Of a DNA stretch of 10,277 bases, positions 6,705 to 10,277 are shown in pieces. The stretch's first letter is position 1; each line of letters opens with the position of its first letter. This DNA comes from Lachnospiraceae bacterium (GTDB lineage Bacteria; Bacillota; Clostridia; Lachnospirales; Lachnospiraceae), in assembly GCA_030825115.1 (NCBI GenBank), contig JAPJQL010000064.1, positions 1 to 10,277 on the forward strand. The letters run 5' to 3'. Under the pieces are notes generated by a model. It ran no database searches, was not told the origin of the DNA, and saw only the letters and a list, made by a program, of their open reading frames with translations. The position numbers were made by a program, and so were the translations under genes.

Positions 6705-6754
6705 AATCAAAAAGATCCTATGGAGATTCCATAAGATCTTCTGATTCTTCTTTA
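6705..6754. terminator. Bidirectional hairpin terminator between rpiR and the GW-repeat gene
   Basis: AATCAAAAAGATCCTATGGA (6705-6724) pairs across the loop GAT with TCCATAAGATCTTCTGATT (6728-6746). One C-A mismatch and small bulges interrupt the stem. On the plus strand it is followed by CTTCTTTATA, a modest T-rich tail. On the minus strand the near arm provides CTTTTTG. It lies about 75 bases after the rpiR stop and just after the stop of the convergent gene. No further gene is seen in the 120-base gap. Confidence 0.55.
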
Positions 6755-7579
6755 TACCCGCTCCTGCCGCAGACCGCCCGAGTCCAGCCGATACCCATCC
6801 ACCACCGTGTCATAAGCCATCGTCCCGTCCTCATTCAGATAATAGTACTTTCCCGGCTGGTCCATCACCCAGCCGGTCTGTACCCTGCCGCCGGAATCTG
6901 CATAATACCAGTTATCCTCATAAACAAACCATCCGGTAGAAACTCTTCCATCTTCACTCAGATAATACCTGCTCCCGTCCACCGTCTGCCACCCGCTCTG
7001 CCGGTATCCATATTCATCAAACAGATACCAGCTGCCTTTGATCAAGTGCCAGCCGCTGCCCAACGGATTCCCATCCACATCCTCGTATTGGGTCCCTTCC
7101 AGATAATTCCGCCATTTCCCTTCCGTAATGCCCTGGACCGACCGACCGCGAAAATCAACATCCGGCGACGCCACCCATGCCCCGGCAGTCACATACGCCT
7201 GCTCACTGACACGCGGCGTCGCACGCACGACAAAGAAATAAGAATGAAGATCGTTCATATAGTCGGAAAAATCCATACTCAGCTCCGTGGTGCGCTTCGT
7301 CATCACGGCTTCCATCTCCTCGTCGTCCCAGTCTGCCTTCCGCCAATTCTCCTCATCCCGGTCCACATGGTCTGCGAGATAAAGCTTTACCTGATACTCA
7401 TGGGCTTTACTGACGGACGACCACCTTCCTGTCGTATCGGTCTCCCAATATACATACTTCGGTTCGCCAAGATATACCTGCTCCACCGCCTTGTCCGATG
7501 CCCGGGAAGGAAACGTCCCCAGGCATGCCATCGCCAGAAAGAATGCTGCTGTTTTTCCAATTCCAGTTCTTTTTTCCAC
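6752..7579 (-). CDS. Secreted protein with Fn3-like domain and four GW cell-wall-binding repeats
   Basis: Predicted secreted surface protein of 275 residues. A signal peptide (MEKRTGIGK, then a hydrophobic run from about 10 to 23) has a likely cleavage after SRA (residue 27). Residues about 36-141 look like a fibronectin type III-like domain (Y-V-Y-W start, AHEYQVKLYL strand). Four choline-binding-type repeats begin with GW at residues 176, 196, 216 and 236, with an exact 20-residue period and the usual W-Y-Y/L-x-x-x-G-x-x-x-x-G pattern; a fifth, decayed unit follows (TVVDGYRLDSGG). There is no enzymatic domain, so a structural or adhesive role on the cell wall is likely, but unproven. The GTG start at 7579 is chosen because GGAG lies 9 bases upstream. 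An in-frame ATG at 7594 adds five residues but has no SD. GC matches the purine operon beside it. Confidence 0.85.
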   Translation of the reverse strand: MEKRTGIGKTAAFFLAMACLGTFPSRASDKAVEQVYLGEPKYVYWETDTTGRWSSVSKAHEYQVKLYLADHVDRDEENWRKADWDDEEMEAVMTKRTTELSMDFSDYMNDLHSYFFVVRATPRVSEQAYVTAGAWVASPDVDFRGRSVQGITEGKWRNYLEGTQYEDVDGNPLGSGWHLIKGSWYLFDEYGYRQSGWQTVDGSRYYLSEDGRVSTGWFVYEDNWYYADSGGRVQTGWVMDQPGKYYYLNEDGTMAYDTVVDGYRLDSGGLRQERV

Positions 7580-7629
7580 TTCACTATTCTCCATATCACA
7601 AACTCAGAATCACAACGTCTCTGGATTTC

Positions 7630-7635
7630 ATTATA
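7630..7635 (-). promoter_or_regulatory. Perfect -10 box (TATAAT) upstream of the GW-repeat gene
   Basis: The minus strand reads TATAAT here, about 50 bases before the GTG start. No good -35 box is present at the correct distance; ACAGAT at a 17-base spacing is the best available. The gene may thus have its own weak or activator-dependent promoter rather than depend on the upstream purine operon. Confidence 0.35.
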
Positions 7636-7652
7636 GCGGATATGTATGAATA

Positions 7653-7690
7653 ATCTGTGAAAATCCCCCGAAGAGTGGTATTACACAGAT
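7653..7690. repeat. 7-bp inverted repeat after the permease gene
   Basis: ATCTGTG (7653-7659) pairs with CACAGAT (7684-7690) around a 24-base loop, within the gap between the permease stop and the next gene. There is no T run in either direction, so it is not a convincing intrinsic terminator. It may be an operator for the downstream gene or chance. Confidence 0.25.
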
Positions 7691-7697
7691 GAAGAAG

Positions 7698-9059
7698 TTA
7701 CACGCACTCCTGATTCAGAGCCGTTTCGACGACATTCTCGCTTTCTGTGTCCTTTGGCAGCAGCAAATTCAGGATAATCGCAGATACCGTCGCAATCACG
7801 ACTGCGGACTCTCCAAAAATCGTCTTTGCCCAATCCGGAAACATCCCAAGGCTCCCGCTTGCCTGAATCACTCCAATCCCCAATGCAACGGATAACCCTA
7901 CTACAGCAGTGTTCCGCGGTGTCAGCTCCGCTTTCGTGATCAGCTTGATACCGGTCATGGCAATCATAGCAAAGACGGAAACGGTAGCTCCTCCCAGCAC
8001 GCAAGATGGAATTGTTGTCAGCAGGGACGCAAATTTCGGGATAAAGCCTGCCGCCAATATGATGACTGCGGCCAGACCCAATACAAAACGGTTAACCACT
8101 TTTGTCATAATGACGATGCCAACATTCTGGCTGAAGGTAGCAGTCGGCAGACCGCCCAGGACCGCACCGATGATGCTCGCCACTCCATTTCCAATGATTC
8201 CGCCGCACATCTCGTTTTCTGTCGCCTCACGGTCCAGACCGCCTCCGGCCGTAGAGGTGAAATCTCCGATTGCCTCCACAGAGCTCACTACATACATCAC
8301 AAGCATTGAAATAATGGAAGTCACTTCAAATTTCAATCCAAAATGCAGCGGCATCGCAACCTGAAACCATCCGGCGCTCTGCACATTGTCGAAGGAAACC
8401 ATTCCCATAAACAGTGCAATGATATATCCGAAAAACATTCCCATCAGGATTGACGCCAGCTTACAGATTCCGTTTGTAAAGTAGTTAAAGAACAGGACGA
8501 TCATCAGCGTCACCATCGCCACAAGCCAGTTTCTCGGACTTCCAAAATCGTCAGCCCCGACTCCGCCGGCCATATAATTGACAGCCGTGGGATAAAGAGA
8601 CAATCCGATGGTAAATACAACGGTTCCCGTCACCAGCGGAGGAAAGAGCCTGGTCAGCCGTTTATAAAAGATTCCGACCACGACCGCTCCAAAACCGCCA
8701 ATCAGCTGTGCGCCAAACACAGTCGGCAGGTCAAACCTGCTTCCCAGTGAAATCAACAGCGGAATATAGGCAAAGCTGGCTCCCATAATCACAGGAAGTC
8801 CCGAACCACAATAACGGTTCAACGGAAACAGCTGCAGTAAAGTCGCAATCCCCGAAATCAAAAGTGCAGACTGGATCAGGATGATCTGATCCTCAGGACT
8901 CACCCCGGCAACACCCGCCAGGATGATCGCCGGCGTCACACATCCTACAATCATGGCAACCACATGCTGGATCGCCAGCGGCAGCGCTTCCACAAAACGC
9001 GGCACTCCTTCTAACTGAGTAACTTTCGCATAAGTTCTATTCTCTTTATGATTCATCAT
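7698..9059 (-). CDS. NCS2-family nucleobase permease (xanthine/urate/uracil type)
   Basis: A membrane transporter of 453 residues in the nucleobase:cation symporter-2 family, importing a purine or uracil with a cation. Hydrophobic segments cover most of the length. Family landmarks: LPLAIQHV with the conserved His32, GASFAY at 93-98, SSVEAIGDFTSTA at 259-271 with the conserved acidic Glu262, and the NCS2 signature Q-N-V-G-I-V-I-M-T-K-x-x-x-R at 311-324. The glycine-rich LPTATFSQNVG segment resembles xanthine/urate carriers such as PbuX and PucJ/K more than uracil carriers, though the substrate is not certain. The ATG at 9059 is chosen because GGGGG ends 5 bases upstream (a second ATG follows directly). 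A GTG at 9071 overlaps this SD and is less likely. It follows the amidohydrolase gene by 13 bases, so the two are probably co-transcribed for purine uptake and deamination. Confidence 0.92.
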   Translation of the reverse strand: MMNHKENRTYAKVTQLEGVPRFVEALPLAIQHVVAMIVGCVTPAIILAGVAGVSPEDQIILIQSALLISGIATLLQLFPLNRYCGSGLPVIMGASFAYIPLLISLGSRFDLPTVFGAQLIGGFGAVVVGIFYKRLTRLFPPLVTGTVVFTIGLSLYPTAVNYMAGGVGADDFGSPRNWLVAMVTLMIVLFFNYFTNGICKLASILMGMFFGYIIALFMGMVSFDNVQSAGWFQVAMPLHFGLKFEVTSIISMLVMYVVSSVEAIGDFTSTAGGGLDREATENEMCGGIIGNGVASIIGAVLGGLPTATFSQNVGIVIMTKVVNRFVLGLAAVIILAAGFIPKFASLLTTIPSCVLGGATVSVFAMIAMTGIKLITKAELTPRNTAVVGLSVALGIGVIQASGSLGMFPDWAKTIFGESAVVIATVSAIILNLLLPKDTESENVVETALNQECV

Positions 9060-9072
9060 ATTTTCCCCCACA

Positions 9073-10277
9073 TCAGCGATTCAGATAATTTGTCACTGTC
9101 TGATTTGCCTTTTCAATCAGCTTGTCTTCATCCACATGCACAAGCCGCCCATCTTTTACCACAACACTGCCGTTTACAACCGTATAATCCACACTGCCCT
9201 TCAGCCCTACCGTACATAAGACAGACTTCGGGTCAAACTGTGCGCCAATCATGTCGATCCGGTCCATATTCACCAGGAAGAAATCTGCTGCCATGCCGAC
9301 CGCAATCTGCCCCAGTTCCTCCCGGCCCAGCAGCTTCGCACTGCCATTTGTGGCAACCTTCAGCATGTCATACCCGGTCGGCGCTTCCTTGCTCCGGTTC
9401 AGACGGTGAAGGAGAAATCCTACCCGCATCTCCTCCAGCAGGTTTGAGCCGTCATTGCTGGCCGAGCCATCCACCGCCAGCCCCACCGGGACGCCAAGCC
9501 GAAGCATCTCCGGCACGGAAGCAATCCCGGAAGACAGCTTCATGTTGGAAATTGGGCAATGCGCCACTCCGGTCTGCGTCTTCGCCAGATATTCCAGTTC
9601 CTTTTCGTTAAAATGAATCCCATGGGCATACCATACGTCCGGTCCCACCCATCCTAAGCTCTCCATATACTCTAACGGTCTCTTGCCAAAATGAGAAAGC
9701 GTAAATTCCTCCTCATCCTTCGTCTCCGCCAAATGGGTATGCAGCCTGACTCCCAGCTTCCTTGCAAGGATGGCCGACTCCTTTAACAGCTCTCCCGTCA
9801 CGCTGAACGGGGAACATGGTGCAAGCGCAACCTGATGCATAGAATATTTGCTGCCGTCATGATACTTCCTCACTGCCGCTTCCGAATCTTTCATGATTTC
9901 GTCCACAGTCTGGACAACCGAATCCGGCGGCAATCCCCCGTCTTTCACGCTCAAATCCATACTTCCCCTTGTAGCATGGAAACGGATTCCCAGCGCATCC
10001 GCCGCCGCAAACTGGGCGTCCAAAAGCCCGTCCCCGGCAGCCTTCGGAAACACATAATGATGATCCAGACAGGTCGTACAGCCCGTCTTCAGGAGCTCTC
10101 CAAGCCCCGTAAGCGAACTATAATAAACCACGTCATCATCTACGTGCTTCCAAATCTCATATAAAGTTTTCAGCCATGGAAATAATTCCATGTTCTGTAC
10201 TTGTGGTAAATTGCGGCTAAACGTCTGATATAAATGATGGTGTGTATTGATAAGACCCGGATACATCACCATATTAG
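9073..10277 (-). CDS. Amidohydrolase, probable 8-oxoguanine/guanine-type deaminase (5' end outside window)
   Basis: A metal-dependent hydrolase of the cytosine-deaminase/atrazine-chlorohydrolase branch, likely deaminating a purine such as 8-oxoguanine to urate. Residue numbers here count from the Met codon at 10272. The metal-binding NTHHH is at 9-13 (His11 and His13), LHTHLAE at 177-183 (His180, Glu183), AHGIHF at 216-221 (His217), HCPISN at 238-243, and AVDGSASNDGSNLLEEMR at 266-283 with catalytic Asp268. The last stretch is characteristic of 8-oxoguanine deaminases and hydroxydechloroatrazine hydrolases. The visible part starts inside the normal M-x-x-PGLINTHHH motif; members have about 50 more residues before it, and the frame is open to the window edge. 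The true start therefore lies beyond 10277. It is the first visible gene of an operon with the NCS2 permease. Confidence 0.88.
   Translation of the reverse strand, partial: NMVMYPGLINTHHHLYQTFSRNLPQVQNMELFPWLKTLYEIWKHVDDDVVYYSSLTGLGELLKTGCTTCLDHHYVFPKAAGDGLLDAQFAAADALGIRFHATRGSMDLSVKDGGLPPDSVVQTVDEIMKDSEAAVRKYHDGSKYSMHQVALAPCSPFSVTGELLKESAILARKLGVRLHTHLAETKDEEEFTLSHFGKRPLEYMESLGWVGPDVWYAHGIHFNEKELEYLAKTQTGVAHCPISNMKLSSGIASVPEMLRLGVPVGLAVDGSASNDGSNLLEEMRVGFLLHRLNRSKEAPTGYDMLKVATNGSAKLLGREELGQIAVGMAADFFLVNMDRIDMIGAQFDPKSVLCTVGLKGSVDYTVVNGSVVVKDGRLVHVDEDKLIEKANQTVTNYLNR

Noticed and set aside
6680..7636. Long open frame on the plus strand opposite the GW-repeat gene
   Set aside because: It has no ribosome binding site, an I/P/R/H-rich composition without domains, and runs antisense to clear 20-residue GW repeats and a signal peptide on the minus strand.
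7653..7690. Inverted repeat as a terminator of the purine operon
   Set aside because: The stem is only 7 bp with a 24-base loop, and no T run follows on either strand; it is kept only as a weak repeat.
9048..9611. Open frame on the plus strand opposite the amidohydrolase
   Set aside because: It is proline/serine/histidine-rich, typical of the complement of a GC-rich coding region, and overlaps catalytic motifs of the real gene.

Overview
The window looks like a chromosomal segment of an anaerobic, gut-type Clostridia, most likely Lachnospiraceae. This is inferred from strong AGGAGG-type ribosome binding sites, a mixed GC content, a secreted protein with 20-residue GW cell-wall-binding repeats behind an Fn3-like domain, and an NCS2 purine permease paired with an 8-oxoguanine-deaminase-like amidohydrolase. 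No species can be named from the sequence alone. There are no rRNA or tRNA genes, no insertion sequences and no CRISPR arrays.

Left part (1-1140): the first 12 codons of a gene leaving the window on the minus strand lie back to back with a LysR-type regulator gene (147-1031, +). Their predicted promoters overlap, so the regulator probably controls the cut-off gene. The LysR gene ends against a long bidirectional terminator (1068-1125) that it shares with the convergent operon to its right.

Central part (1142-6631): a low-GC module. A minus-strand operon runs in the order sulfatase, tctC, tctB, tctA with gaps of 12-18 bases, and a divergent RpiR-type regulator (SIS domain) gene sits beside it. 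The two promoters are intertwined: their -35 boxes share almost the same bases. The sulfatase has the C-x-P-x-R formylglycine signature but no signal peptide. The simplest model is that the TctABC tripartite tricarboxylate transporter (TTT) imports a small sulfated acid or sugar derivative, which is desulfated in the cytoplasm, while RpiR senses a phosphosugar-like intermediate. The substrate is unknown. This is the most interesting unit in the window.

Right part (6752-10277): three minus-strand genes of higher GC. A two-gene operon encodes an amidohydrolase resembling 8-oxoguanine or guanine deaminase (5' end beyond the right edge) and an NCS2 xanthine/urate/uracil-type permease, which together fit purine scavenging. 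Downstream is a secreted protein with four GW repeats of exactly 20 residues, probably with its own promoter, ending at a second bidirectional hairpin shared with rpiR.
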